Positions 8,115 to 16,821 of a stretch of 64,000 bases of DNA are shown here, piece by piece; position 1 is the stretch's first letter; each line of letters opens with the position of its first letter. This stretch comes from an uncultured Bacteroidia bacterium (lineage in GTDB: Bacteria; Bacteroidota; Bacteroidia; Bacteroidales; F082), in the NCBI GenBank assembly GCA_902801625.1, contig CADCJI010000011.1, positions 1-64,000 on the forward strand, given 5' to 3'. Position numbers and translations under genes: made by a program. Below the pieces are notes generated by a model. That model was not told the DNA's origin and did no database searches. It worked only from the letters and a program-made list of their open reading frames with translations.

Positions 8115-8144
8115 GGTGCCGGTTTCGATTCCGCTATGGGCTAC
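8115..8144 (+). other. tRNA 3'-end-like segment, candidate att scar
   Basis: The segment contains a T-loop-like TTCGATT followed by CCGCT and an acceptor-like ATGGGCTAC, but no D-arm or anticodon arm lies upstream, so it is not a tRNA gene. Such 3' fragments are left when integrative elements insert into tRNA genes. The 5' side of the T stem (GCCGG) does not pair with CCGCT, so this is only a possible scar. Confidence 0.35.
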
Positions 8145-8149
8145 AAAAC

Positions 8150-8192
8150 AAATCCGTAACTTGCTGAAAAACAAGCTACGGATTTTTCTTTT
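8150..8192 (+). terminator. strong rho-independent terminator
   Basis: AAATCCGTA (8150-8158) pairs with TACGGATTT (8177-8185), with an inner CTTG/CAAG stem, followed by TTTCTTTT. No plus-strand gene ends just before it, which supports the idea that something upstream was lost. Confidence 0.7.
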
Positions 8193-8253
8193 GCCCCAAA
8201 TTTGCCCCAAACGTGTCAACCCCGTGTCAACGGACTTGGATTTAGCGCAAAAA

Positions 8254-9375
8254 TCAATTCCTCTTGCCTATCACATTGATGCTATAGCCCAACTCTCCGA
8301 TTTCAAACGAACCATGCTTGCTGAGCCTGATCATCTCTTCCTTCGACATCTTCAGTTTTTTCTGGTCATCTGCCTCTTTGAACTTGACAAGACCATCGAC
8401 AATTTTCTGGAAATCTTTCTGGATATTGACGCTATCGAATAACGATTCTTTTAATTGAATCACCCTATCAATGTCGCCTTCTTTAAATGCATTAAACAAA
8501 GACTTATATTCCTCCGATCTAAGACTGTCTTCATCCCATCTCTTCTCCCGTCGCAAGTAATCGATGTCATGCTGTTGCAAAAGGCCAACGATGGTCTCTG
8601 TACTGATTGCTTCTGGTGCAACATTCGACGGTTCGACTTCATCTTGAGTTACCGTTACTTGTTCCACAGTCTGAGATTCCACCTGCTCTTCTATCTGATC
8701 TTTTTCTTGGACTTCTGTCTGAGGAAGTGTTAGTTCTATGGCCTGAAGGTCAGTCTGTACAAATGTCTTCGCTTTGAAAGGCCACGGCGTTTTTTCGTAG
8801 ACGAATTTGGAAACACAGGCATATATGCCATATCCCAAAAGCAACAAAATCAGCAAAAGCAACCATTTCCGTTTACCTGGAAAACGTTTTGCAATGCTTC
8901 TAAAAATAGAAGGTCGCTCTACCACGGTACGAATGGGTTCATGGCTCACCTTCATCATTGGTTTTCCATAAACCCGAATATAAATGGTTCTAGTCGAGTT
9001 ATTAATCTCGTAATCATAGGCTCCCCATTTCGTTCTGGCCGCTGAAGGGTTCATGGTTTCCGTGGCCTCATAATCGGTATTTCCAATTCTGAAAATCACT
9101 TTATACTGCACAGGTTCCAAAACGACTGTATAAATGTTTTCCACGACATCACTCAGCAAAAACTCAACCCGTTCCTTTTCGAATTTGTCGCCTCTCGGCA
9201 AAACATCCAGCACTATTGCATTGGTGTAATTCTCGGGAGCATGAAGTTTGTTGCCCTCTATTTTCAACTGGTCCTGTCCATCGGGAGCATCCAACTTGAA
9301 TTCATCAATAACATTCCCAAATTTGTCTTGGCATCTGATTTCAATGACTGTCATTATTGGGTTAACCGAATCCAT
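8254..9375 (-). CDS. hypothetical single-pass membrane protein
   Basis: 373 residues. Residues 1-165 form a predicted cytoplasmic, beta-rich region without a recognised family. A basic stretch (KRFPGKRK) precedes one transmembrane helix (WLLLLILLLLGYGIYACVS, about 170-190). After it come an acidic, Glu/Gln/Val-rich linker and a helical C-terminal domain ending in 'SINVIGKRN'. The layout (N-in domain, one helix, acidic stalk, outer domain) suggests a sensor or scaffold. The promoter is at 9453-9483. It is not in the ravA operon: the gap between them is 480 nt and contains the putative scar. Function unknown. Confidence 0.6.
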   Translation of the reverse strand: MDSVNPIMTVIEIRCQDKFGNVIDEFKLDAPDGQDQLKIEGNKLHAPENYTNAIVLDVLPRGDKFEKERVEFLLSDVVENIYTVVLEPVQYKVIFRIGNTDYEATETMNPSAARTKWGAYDYEINNSTRTIYIRVYGKPMMKVSHEPIRTVVERPSIFRSIAKRFPGKRKWLLLLILLLLGYGIYACVSKFVYEKTPWPFKAKTFVQTDLQAIELTLPQTEVQEKDQIEEQVESQTVEQVTVTQDEVEPSNVAPEAISTETIVGLLQQHDIDYLRREKRWDEDSLRSEEYKSLFNAFKEGDIDRVIQLKESLFDSVNIQKDFQKIVDGLVKFKEADDQKKLKMSKEEMIRLSKHGSFEIGELGYSINVIGKRN

Positions 9376-9452
9376 AATATTTTGATTTTAAATATCTTAA
9401 CAAATCACAAAACTCAAAAGATTACCTACACGAAAGGTTTTCTTTTATGGTG

Positions 9453-9483
9453 CAAAAATAAGAACTATCCAACATGTTTTCAA
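9453..9483 (-). promoter_or_regulatory. Bacteroidota promoter (-33 TTG, -7 TATTTTTG)
   Basis: On the minus strand TTG (9481-9483), a 20-nt spacer and TATTTTTG (9453-9460) match the consensus well. It drives the 8254-9375 gene with a leader of about 70 nt. Confidence 0.65.
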
Positions 9484-9525
9484 CATCAACAGCAAAAAAA
9501 AGGCCTACTAATGTCCCAAAACAAG

Positions 9526-9551
9526 AAAATCCCGACCGAAGCCAGGATTTT
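9526..9551 (-). terminator. terminator with UUCG tetraloop (minus strand)
   Basis: An 11-bp stem (arms 9526-9536 and 9541-9551, two G-U pairs) is capped by TTCG on the minus strand and followed by TCTTGTTTT. It would isolate the 8254-9375 gene from upstream transcription. The rest of the 9376-9700 gap holds only a second small hairpin (TGTAGCC/GGCTACA, 9589-9606). Confidence 0.55.
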
Positions 9552-9700
9552 CAAGAACCAAAAACCAAAATTTATGAAACCTTTTACTTGTAGCCACTCG
9601 GCTACAGGTCTTTATGATAAGAACCGCTGCAAAAATACATTTTTTTTGGAATATGCAAGCCCTTTGATGAAAAAAAATTGACTTTTTATCTCTTTTTCTC

Positions 9701-9731
9701 TTGACAGAAACGGTTTTTTCCCTTATATTTG
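9701..9731 (+). promoter_or_regulatory. Bacteroidota promoter (TTGAC ... TATATTTG)
   Basis: TTGAC at 9701-9705 and TATATTTG at 9724-9731 with a 20-nt spacer form a near-consensus promoter 28 nt before the small gene at 9760. Confidence 0.75.
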
Positions 9732-9759
9732 CAACCTAAAACGCAAAACAAATCATACT

Positions 9760-9999
9760 ATGGGAAAATTCATGGACAAGCTCACTGAAGCCATCATCAA
9801 GAACGACGGCCTCTCTGAAACCGAAGCAAAAGCCAAGCTCAACTTGGTTTACATCAAGATGAACCAATCCGAAATCAAGGATTTTGTAGACGAATATGTC
9901 GACTGGCTCATGAACGAAAAGAAGCTGAACTATAAGGCTATCCTACAAACGCCCGATAATCAGCTGCACGACATGTACCTGTCAGAGTTTAAGCACTGA
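9760..9999 (+). CDS. small hypothetical protein, 79 aa
   Basis: 79 residues, soluble, helical and balanced in charge (MGKFMDKLTEAIIKND ... YLSEFKH), with no known domain recognised. A textbook promoter upstream and a clear terminator immediately downstream make this a genuine monocistronic, probably well-expressed gene. Function unknown. Confidence 0.7.
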   Translation: MGKFMDKLTEAIIKNDGLSETEAKAKLNLVYIKMNQSEIKDFVDEYVDWLMNEKKLNYKAILQTPDNQLHDMYLSEFKH

Positions 10000-10016
10000 T
10001 TCTTTACAACACCAAC

Positions 10017-10067
10017 AAAACATGTCCATGTCATTCCCTCGGGAATCTATGGACGTGTTTTGTTTTT
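10017..10067 (+). terminator. terminator after the 79-aa gene
   Basis: The outer stem AAAACATGTCCAT/ATGGACGTGTTTT encloses a second stem ATTCCC/GGGAAT, followed by TGTTTTT. It may also end the convergent EcsC-like gene. The inner decamer ATGTCATTCC recurs in the inverted repeat at 32605. Confidence 0.65.
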
Positions 10068-10082
10068 ATTGGCATTCCCATT

Positions 10083-10835
10083 TTATTCGATACGTTTAAT
10101 TGGGAAGTGGCGCATATCATACAACTCGTCAAGGTGCTTCTTGAGCCGACGCGCCATAGGGCGGAAGGTGTAGTAGGTAATAGTGGCCGAGATAGGTGCA
10201 CCCACTAAAGGTATCACCTTTCCTACACCCTTGGCAAAACCTTCCTTGGTCATGCTGACACCAATCCATTGGGCAATCTTGATGGCATATTTTGCCATGA
10301 CCGTCTCCGAAATCTTGATACTCGCGGTCTTCGAGACTTGGGAAACGACCTTACCTATGGCCTCCACAGCTAGCTTATTGCCCATCGCTACACCGACAAA
10401 CAAAGTCATGATGTTGAGCGATTCCTCATCCAACTGATTCTTGGCATCGGTCAAAGGCGGCCAGCCGTAGAGATAGAGAAGCTTTTGCATCAACGAGAGG
10501 ATATGGCCGTAGAACTGCGCCAAATCGGTGGGAATGGTGCCCGCCATCCACCAACCTCCAGGCAAGCCCATCAACGCCGATGTGCCGCTAACCATGGTCA
10601 GGTGATAGCTGATGCATTGGTTGGCCAACTTGTCAATCTCCTTTTTGGTCAGGACATTCAATGGACTCTCGTTGATGGCGGTTATCACCTCCATCGGTGT
10701 GCAGAATTTCGAAAGTTCCTTGGTCAAGAACTCGTCGCGATCCACCTTCACAAAAGGCATCTTCACACTAGTGGCCAGCACCCTGTTCCACAGGGTTAGA
10801 CTCTGGGTGTTTTTTTCGTTGGTTGTTTCACTCAT
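10083..10835 (-). CDS. EcsC-family protein
   Basis: 250 residues. A central hydrophobic region 'TSALMGLPGGWWMAGTIPTDLAQFYGHILSLMQKLLYLYGWP' followed by 'MTLFVGVAMG' and a C-terminal 'GVGKVIPLVGAPISATITYYTFRPMAR' fit the EcsC family (PF12787): a gly-rich segment, then a D-(L/I)-x helix, then two Gly/Ala helices. The family's function is not settled; Bacillus EcsC is linked to an ABC transporter, but no transporter is adjacent here. The assignment is from remembered pattern. Confidence 0.6.
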   Translation of the reverse strand: MSETTNEKNTQSLTLWNRVLATSVKMPFVKVDRDEFLTKELSKFCTPMEVITAINESPLNVLTKKEIDKLANQCISYHLTMVSGTSALMGLPGGWWMAGTIPTDLAQFYGHILSLMQKLLYLYGWPPLTDAKNQLDEESLNIMTLFVGVAMGNKLAVEAIGKVVSQVSKTASIKISETVMAKYAIKIAQWIGVSMTKEGFAKGVGKVIPLVGAPISATITYYTFRPMARRLKKHLDELYDMRHFPIKRIE

Positions 10836-10912
10836 TGTTTTTTTGTTTTTTACGGTTTGCGGCTGCCTAATCCCCTTGCCCCCTTTGGAAGGGGAATTGT
10901 GACAGCCCTACA

Positions 10913-10943
10913 ACTCTAAACTCTAAACTCTAAACTCTAAACT
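10913..10943 (-). repeat. heptamer repeat (TTTAGAG)n at the rarA stop codon
   Basis: Read with rarA, the stop TAG is followed directly by four tandem copies of TTTAGAG, then by TTGTAGGGCTGTCAC, another repeat family. Similar arrays follow dnaX (62675) and the RsbW-like gene (34739), in the same orientation relative to the gene. Confidence 0.8.
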
Positions 10944-12225
10944 AATACCCATATTTCTCCTTCCATTTCTCCCTCAAATTCTTGCGCAATTCCCGTTCGC
11001 GAGGGTTATCTTGTGGTACATACAAAACCGTGCCAGAAATTTCAGTTGGCAAAAATTCTTGCTCCACGAAGTTGCCTTCATAGGCATGAGCATACTTGTA
11101 ACCATCATGATAACCAAGGTCTTTCATCAACTTTGTCGGGGCGTTGCGCAGGTGCAAAGGCACGGGCAAGTCTCCCGTCTCGCGCACCAAGGCTTGCGCA
11201 GCATCAATGGCAGCCACGGCGGCATTGCTTTTCGGTGAGGAGGCCAAATAGGTCACGGTCTGCGAGAGGATGATACGGCTCTCGGGCCAACCAATCTTGT
11301 TGACAGCATCAAAGCAGGCATTGGCCAACAACAAGGCATTGGGATTGGCATTGCCGATGTCCTCCGAAGAGAGAATCAGCATACGGCGGGCGATGAAGAG
11401 CGGGTCCTCCCCTGCCTCTATCATGCGGGCGAGATAATATAAGGCCGCATTGGGGTCGCTGCCACGCATCGACTTGATGAAGGCCGAGATGATATCATAG
11501 TGCATTTCGCCTTGCTTGTCGTATTTCACGAGGTTGCTCTGAATGCAGTTGGTAGTGAAATCATTGGTAACAACCAGTTCCTCTGCAGTCATGTCCAGGT
11601 CATTCAACGAAGTGACGACCAATTCGATGGCATTCAACAGCTTGCGACCATCGCCACCACTGATCTGCATCAACGCCTCAGGTTCCTTGACGGTGATTTT
11701 CTTACCGAAGTCGTATTCCAACGCCTTCACGGCCTTGTCCAACAGGATTTCGAGGTCCTCTTTCTCCAGCGACTTGAGCACATACACCTGACAACGTGAC
11801 AGCAAGGGCGAGATGACCTCAAACGAGGGATTCTCTGTCGTGGCACCAATCAAAGTGACCAGGCCACGCTCCACGGCACCGAGCAACGAGTCCTGCTGCG
11901 ACTTGCTGAAACGATGGATTTCGTCTATAAATAAAATAGGTGCCTCTGGGGCCATGCGGGCACGGTCGATGACCTCGCGCACCTCCTTCACTCCACTGCT
12001 GACAGCGCTCAGCTGGAAGAACTGCCGCTTTACTTGCTTGGAGATGATATAGGCCAAAGTAGTCTTGCCCACACCAGGCGGTCCCCAAAATATCATGGAA
12101 GGCACACGCCCTGTCTCAATGGCACGGCGCAGCACGGCATGTTCGCCGATGATGTGCTTCTGGCCGATGTAGTCGTCCAAGGTCGTAGGGCGCAGACGTT
12201 CCGCTAATGGGATGGTGGATTGCAT
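10942..12225 (-). CDS. rarA: replication-associated recombination protein RarA (MgsA)
   Basis: 427 residues. It starts with PLAERLRPTTLDDYIGQ, typical of the RarA/WRNIP1 clamp-loader-like AAA+ family. Walker A is GPPGVGKT (about 48-55), Walker B ILFIDEIHRF, sensor-1 'GATTENPSFEV'; then the family-specific 'MRGSDPNAALYYLARMIEAGEDPLFIARRM' and 'NAPTKLMKDLGYHDGYKYAH'. RarA binds SSB and stalled replication forks and aids tolerance of replication blocks. Length is normal for the family. It follows the DUF4419 gene with a 24-nt gap, so the two may be co-transcribed. Confidence 0.95.
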   Translation of the reverse strand: MQSTIPLAERLRPTTLDDYIGQKHIIGEHAVLRRAIETGRVPSMIFWGPPGVGKTTLAYIISKQVKRQFFQLSAVSSGVKEVREVIDRARMAPEAPILFIDEIHRFSKSQQDSLLGAVERGLVTLIGATTENPSFEVISPLLSRCQVYVLKSLEKEDLEILLDKAVKALEYDFGKKITVKEPEALMQISGGDGRKLLNAIELVVTSLNDLDMTAEELVVTNDFTTNCIQSNLVKYDKQGEMHYDIISAFIKSMRGSDPNAALYYLARMIEAGEDPLFIARRMLILSSEDIGNANPNALLLANACFDAVNKIGWPESRIILSQTVTYLASSPKSNAAVAAIDAAQALVRETGDLPVPLHLRNAPTKLMKDLGYHDGYKYAHAYEGNFVEQEFLPTEISGTVLYVPQDNPRERELRKNLREKWKEKYGY

Positions 12226-12249
12226 TACCGTATCGTTTTCGGAAAGAAA

Positions 12250-14004
12250 CTACTTTTTGTTGTATTCTTCTCTATATTTTCTTTGTATAAAACTCCTACT
12301 CCTCCATTCAATAGAATAATCATATTCTACTTTGAAGACCGCATTGGGGAACTCCTTCTTCAACAATTCCAGCGGAGTATTCTCTGATTCATTCAACAGC
12401 ACATTGATGGAATCCACTTGCACTTCTTCCCACGAATCCGGCATTTCGATATTCAAAGGTTCCCAATCAGGTCCAACGCCAATTGGCCTATACATCACGT
12501 CATCTTCATGACCTATTATCTTAGCATCAAAGCACAAAAGCTTGACATGTTTCAATCCTTCAATCTGCTCAAAGACATTGCCATTTTTTATTTGAGCAAC
12601 CCAACCGTCCCTAGTATTGAAATACCAGGCATTATCCAATGTGACATCACCAAAATGTTGCAACAGATTACGCCGTTCTTCCTCGCTTATTTTTCCCTCT
12701 ACCCTCAACTGCTCAATGTTTAAATCCCAAAACCATTCGGGGAAATACGGTTTTTCCCTAAAATCGATCTCAAGTTTTCGAATGGGAATGGTATCGAATT
12801 GGCGCAAGGCAACAGGAAGATTCTGAACAAAACGCAAGGAATAACCTTCTTCATTTTCCATTTTCAGTTTCTGGACCTCATTACCAACATCTTTCACTCG
12901 CACCATCCAGCCCATCTTAGGCGTTAGCATATAATTCTCGTTGTTTTGTGCAAGTCCGACAAAACCCGCCCACAATTCCACAGGCGTATCCTCTTCTGTC
13001 ATCATGTTGAACACTCTGGCATCCACCTTAACCATCTCATCCGGCAAACGATCTATATTGTTCAAATACAGCGTATCCAACGGCAGCCTTTCTTCATAAC
13101 GATTATATGGGAAAAACTTGGCCATCCAACCATCGAGACATTCCGGGCTGCCATACGCTTTCTTGGTATGCACCCGAAACATATTCCTCCAGAACCGTTT
13201 GTTAGTTTCGCCTTTTGAAGAAGCAACAATCTGTCTCAGAACAGGTTCAAGCTCATCAATCCACCATTCCAAGTCATAATCCCTCAATTGCATCGCTTTG
13301 TCATACACACGCTGCCAGTCATCCGGGGTTCCCTCCAAAACGACATACGGGATACCACAGCCAATCATAGCCGCCGTGAACACAAAATAATCCTTAACCG
13401 CGCTCATAAGAGTGATTTCCGAAGCGATTCTTTCGACCTGTGTCGTGGTGGAAAAATCCGCCTTGATGATTTCCGCGATATCACCCTTGGTATTCTCCGC
13501 TATCTTTATCGAAAACGAATCAACGGTTTTTTCCCAGTCAATCTGCTCGATAAACTCAACATCACAAATACAAGTCAACTCTTTTTTTCCTTCGAAATCA
13601 ACCATGCGGTCGCGCAAAGCCTCGGCATTGGCATTCACATGATGAGAAAAGCCTTGGGCTATCAATACCCAAATCATATCCGGAGACAATGTTATCGGAC
13701 GATGGTGCCAATATGCCTCACGCATACCTGAAATGAAAGAATGACTGCCAAATGTAACAAGGCTATCTGCATCAACTTTCAATGCCAACAGGCCATAATC
13801 CACATGAATACCTTTCTTTTCTATGGCATACTTAGTCAAGCCGGCATCTTCTTCTATAAAAGTCTTGAAAATATCCTTGGGAGATTGAACGGGCAACAAG
13901 GAATCGGGCTTGGACAATCTCTCTATCTTAATGGTGACTTGAGCTCGCATAGGAAAAGCGATTCCCAATAATGCCAACAACACGGACGAAAGAAATTTTT
14001 TCAT
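12250..14004 (-). CDS. DUF4419 domain protein, exported
   Basis: 584 residues from the ATG at 14004. The longer frame is rejected because MKKFLSSVLLALLGIAFPMRAQ is a clean signal peptide with cleavage after RAQ. The segments 'RPITLSPDMIWVLIAQGFSHHV', 'MIGCGIPYVVLEGTPDDW' and 'WWIDELEPVL' match the DUF4419 family, which is found in bacteria and fungi and has no known activity. Probably periplasmic or surface located. It is transcribed divergently from the C69 peptidase; the 90-nt gap carries a -7 box for each direction. Confidence 0.8.
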   Translation of the reverse strand: MKKFLSSVLLALLGIAFPMRAQVTIKIERLSKPDSLLPVQSPKDIFKTFIEEDAGLTKYAIEKKGIHVDYGLLALKVDADSLVTFGSHSFISGMREAYWHHRPITLSPDMIWVLIAQGFSHHVNANAEALRDRMVDFEGKKELTCICDVEFIEQIDWEKTVDSFSIKIAENTKGDIAEIIKADFSTTTQVERIASEITLMSAVKDYFVFTAAMIGCGIPYVVLEGTPDDWQRVYDKAMQLRDYDLEWWIDELEPVLRQIVASSKGETNKRFWRNMFRVHTKKAYGSPECLDGWMAKFFPYNRYEERLPLDTLYLNNIDRLPDEMVKVDARVFNMMTEEDTPVELWAGFVGLAQNNENYMLTPKMGWMVRVKDVGNEVQKLKMENEEGYSLRFVQNLPVALRQFDTIPIRKLEIDFREKPYFPEWFWDLNIEQLRVEGKISEEERRNLLQHFGDVTLDNAWYFNTRDGWVAQIKNGNVFEQIEGLKHVKLLCFDAKIIGHEDDVMYRPIGVGPDWEPLNIEMPDSWEEVQVDSINVLLNESENTPLELLKKEFPNAVFKVEYDYSIEWRSRSFIQRKYREEYNKK

Positions 14005-14019
14005 TGGATTTATTTTTTG

Positions 14020-14027
14020 CAAAAATA
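14020..14027 (-). promoter_or_regulatory. -7 box TATTTTTG for the DUF4419 gene
   Basis: The reverse complement reads TATTTTTGC, 15 nt before the start at 14004. No matching -33 is obvious. Confidence 0.45.
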
Positions 14028-14044
14028 ACAATTTCAAACGACTT

Positions 14045-14076
14045 TTTGTCATCAGACCATAAAAATAGTATTTTTG
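14045..14076 (+). promoter_or_regulatory. Bacteroidota promoter for the C69 peptidase
   Basis: TTTG (14045-14048), a 20-nt spacer and TATTTTTG (14069-14076) match the consensus; the start codon follows 18 nt later. Confidence 0.65.
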
Positions 14077-14094
14077 CCCAAAAGTATTTTACCC

Positions 14095-15819
14095 ATGAAA
14101 ACCATCAAAACCCTTCTTATTATCGTCCTGCTTGCCTCATTTGGTCAATCGCAGGCTTGCACCAACTTCCTGATTACCAAAGGCGCCAGCGTGGATGGTT
14201 CCAACTTCATCAGCTACTGCGCCGACTCGCACATCCGCTATGGCGAGCTCTACTTCACCCCTGCCGCCGACTGGCCAGCGGGTAGCATGCGCGTGTGCTA
14301 CGACCGTGGTACCAACGCACCACGTGGCAGTGTGCCGCAACCGCCTCACACTTACCAAGTGGTAGGCTATATCAATGAAAATCAAGTGGCCCTCGGCGAG
14401 ACCACCTTCGGTGGCCGTGAGGAGTTGATGGACCCGACGGGCATCGTCGACTACGGCAGCCTCATGTTCATCGCCTTGGAACGCAGCAAATCAGCTCGCG
14501 ATGCCATCAAAATCATGGCCGATCTCGTTGAAGAATACGGTTATGGCAGCGACGGTGAGTCATTCAGCATCAGCGACGCCAACGAGGTGTGGTACATGGA
14601 AATCATGCCGAAGGGATACACTCCCATGGTGACCAAAACCGGCGACACCATCAACGCCGACCGTGGCGCAGTGTGGGTGGCCATCCGCATCCCCGATGGC
14701 TATGTGAGTGGTCACGCCAACGCAGCACGTATCACCACCTTTGCCTTGCGCAACGGCAAGACCTCCATCACCGATAAAGATTGGAAAAAACTTTACAATG
14801 AGCAAGTTGAGGTGATTTACAAGCACGACATCATCGACTTTGCCAGGCGCAAAGGCTACTTCACCGGCAAGGACAAAGACTTCGACTTCAGTGCCGCATA
14901 CGCTCCCGTCGATTTCAGTGCCGCACGCGTGTGCGACTTCCGTGTTTGGACCATGTTCAACAAGGTTTGCGAAGGCATGGACGAATACTGGGACTATGTC
15001 ACGGGTAAGGACTTGACACACCGTATGCCACTGTATGTCAAGCCCAATCGCAAAATTAGCCTATCTGACATGATGGCTTTCCAGCGCGACCATTTCCAAG
15101 GCACCGAGTACGACAAGACCAAAGATGTAGGCGCAGGTCCCTTTGGCTCACCCTTCCGCTACAACCCGCTTTATTGGGAATATGAAGGTAAGCCTTACCT
15201 CAACGAACGCAGCATTGAAGTGGTGCAGACAGGATTCTCTTTCATCGCTCAAAGCCGTTCGTGGCTGCCCAACCCCATCGGTGGCATCATCTGGTTTGGT
15301 GTGGACGACACCAACTCCACCGTGTACACGCCCTTCTACTGCTCCATCACTGAGGTGCCTATCGAATACCGTGTGGGCAATGGCGACATGCTCACCTACA
15401 GCGACAACGCCGCCTTCTGGGTCTTCAACCGGTTGGCACATTTCAAATACCTATTCTATAATCGCGTTATCGGCGACATCCAAGCCGTACAGAACGAGCT
15501 GGAGATTGGCTATCAAGAGCAGGTCAACTATGTCGACAATGAAGCCTTGAACCTATATGCCCAAGATCCTCAAATGGCCATTGCCTACCTCACCGACTTC
15601 TCCAACCAAGCTGGACATAATACCGTGGCCACTTGGAAAGAGTTGGACAACTACCTATTGGTGAAGTATTTGGACAGCAACGTCAAACAAGAAGAAAACG
15701 GACAGTTCAAACGCAATGGCTACGGTTATCCTGTCAAGCCAAAACAACCCGGTTATCCCGATTCTTGGAAAAAGGCTGTGATTGAGGAAACGGGCGATCG
15801 TTTCAGAAGGCCTGAATGA
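14095..15819 (+). CDS. C69-family dipeptidase, exported
   Basis: 574 residues starting with signal peptide MKTIKTLLIIVLLASFGQSQA. Cleavage would expose the N-terminal Cys of 'CTNFLITKGASVDGS', which is the catalytic nucleophile of N-terminal-nucleophile (Ntn) family C69 peptidases. 'ISYCADSH', 'VALGETTFGGREEL' and 'FSISDANEVWYMEI' are further family motifs. Bacteroidota carry several such secreted dipeptidases, probably for periplasmic peptide use. It stands alone between divergent and convergent minus-strand genes. Confidence 0.88.
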   Translation: MKTIKTLLIIVLLASFGQSQACTNFLITKGASVDGSNFISYCADSHIRYGELYFTPAADWPAGSMRVCYDRGTNAPRGSVPQPPHTYQVVGYINENQVALGETTFGGREELMDPTGIVDYGSLMFIALERSKSARDAIKIMADLVEEYGYGSDGESFSISDANEVWYMEIMPKGYTPMVTKTGDTINADRGAVWVAIRIPDGYVSGHANAARITTFALRNGKTSITDKDWKKLYNEQVEVIYKHDIIDFARRKGYFTGKDKDFDFSAAYAPVDFSAARVCDFRVWTMFNKVCEGMDEYWDYVTGKDLTHRMPLYVKPNRKISLSDMMAFQRDHFQGTEYDKTKDVGAGPFGSPFRYNPLYWEYEGKPYLNERSIEVVQTGFSFIAQSRSWLPNPIGGIIWFGVDDTNSTVYTPFYCSITEVPIEYRVGNGDMLTYSDNAAFWVFNRLAHFKYLFYNRVIGDIQAVQNELEIGYQEQVNYVDNEALNLYAQDPQMAIAYLTDFSNQAGHNTVATWKELDNYLLVKYLDSNVKQEENGQFKRNGYGYPVKPKQPGYPDSWKKAVIEETGDRFRRPE

Positions 15820-15855
15820 TTGTTTGAATTTATGTTTGTAGGTCTGTCTTATCAT

Positions 15856-15902
15856 GGCAGCCGCTGGTAATAATGCGGCTGCCACGGTGTGGCAGCCCTA
15901 CC
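15856..15902. repeat. hairpin plus GTAGGGCTG-type repeat at a stop codon
   Basis: GGCAGCCGC and GCGGCTGCC (15856-15883) form a hairpin. It is followed by GTGTGGCAGCCCTACC, whose CTA at 15898-15900 is the stop codon (TAG) of the minus-strand MauE-thioredoxin gene. The same GTAGGGCTG core is seen near 10908 and at 37165-37231. Confidence 0.65.
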
Positions 15903-16815
15903 ATCCACCCATATAGGCCTTGATCTCCACCTCATTCATATTGCGGAAGCCATATTCATGAACCACTTCCCCATCTTCCAAAAACACGATGACAGGGAAG
16001 TTTCCGTTAATGGCTTTCATCATTCGCGACACATCGGGATAGAGCAAATCGCGATACTGCGCCGAGCCCGATTCCTCGTAAAACTTTGCAATGCTTTCCT
16101 CGTTTCCCATGAAAAGATAGGTGATGCTTTCTTTCGGGAAGCCGTAGAATTGCTGCATCAAAGAGAGTTTGCGTGCCGCCATTTGGCAATAGTCGCAACT
16201 TGTGGAAAAGAAGCAAATCACCTGTTTACCCTCACGCAGGTTCAATGCTTCCAAAGGGACATCATCCAACATTTCGTTGAAAAGTTCTGTTTGCAGGTTT
16301 TGCTCAGGATCAGAATTTGAGGTCAAATTGTCTGGCGGTGAGATAACAAAAACAGCAATGCTTGATGCCATAACAGCAAGTATGAGTATCAACCAACGGA
16401 ATGGTGTCTTCCAGCTTTCCATCCTGTAAATCAGCAGGAAAAGCAGCATCAGCACTCCATTTTTAATAAGGCTTTGCTTGGGATCGAGTTGCAAGAAGTC
16501 GCCAAAACAATGACAACTGTCGGTGCGTCCAAGAGTTAGAGCATATATTAATAATAAGGTGTAGCCGCCAAGCATGGCCATACTCCCCCACCAATACATC
16601 TTATGCAATGTATGGGAAACCAAGCCGATGCCCAAAACTAGCTCAAGGATGATGGCCAAGCGGGCTACAATGAAAGAGACGTTAAGGCTAAAGAAATGGT
16701 AACTGTAAATGTAAATCTCGAAGGAATCCATGTCGATTAGTTTCAGAACCGCCGACACGATAAACACAAGGCCCAGCAGGACCTTCAAGGTCGATTTACC
16801 AAGAGAATTTGACAA
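15898..16815 (-). CDS. MauE/DoxX-like membrane protein fused to a thioredoxin-fold domain
   Basis: 305 residues. Four to five transmembrane helices occupy residues 1-165 and contain 'CHCFGDF' in a loop, as in the MauE/DoxX redox-associated family. A linker leads to a periplasmic domain with 'VICFFSTSCDYCQMAARKL', a C-x-x-C thioredoxin-like active site, and a late cis-Pro-like 'NFPVIVFLEDGEVV'. The combination suggests electron transfer across the membrane to extracytoplasmic thiols. The lipoprotein gene lies 6 nt upstream and is probably co-transcribed. Confidence 0.8.
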   Translation of the reverse strand: MSNSLGKSTLKVLLGLVFIVSAVLKLIDMDSFEIYIYSYHFFSLNVSFIVARLAIILELVLGIGLVSHTLHKMYWWGSMAMLGGYTLLLIYALTLGRTDSCHCFGDFLQLDPKQSLIKNGVLMLLFLLIYRMESWKTPFRWLILILAVMASSIAVFVISPPDNLTSNSDPEQNLQTELFNEMLDDVPLEALNLREGKQVICFFSTSCDYCQMAARKLSLMQQFYGFPKESITYLFMGNEESIAKFYEESGSAQYRDLLYPDVSRMMKAINGNFPVIVFLEDGEVVHEYGFRNMNEVEIKAYMGGW

Positions 16816-16821
16816 CCCAGA

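Larger units (their letters stand above)
7960..8233. repeat. paired direct repeats flanking a possible integration scar
   Basis: CGTGTCAACnCCGTGTCAAC occurs at about 7960-7980 and again at about 8212-8231, differing by one base; each copy is itself a tandem of CGTGTCAAC. Between them are an AT-rich stretch (7985-8110), a tRNA 3'-end-like segment and a strong terminator. The whole 7771-8253 gap has no convincing gene; a 67-codon frame at 7793-7996 has no support. Confidence 0.5.

Noticed and set aside
8115..8144. A complete tRNA gene.
   Set aside because: Only the T-loop and acceptor-like 3' part are present, the T stem does not pair, and no anticodon arm is found upstream.
10913..10943. A CRISPR array or telomere-like element.
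   Set aside because: The unit is only 7 nt, tandem without spacers, and the same short arrays occur after other stop codons.
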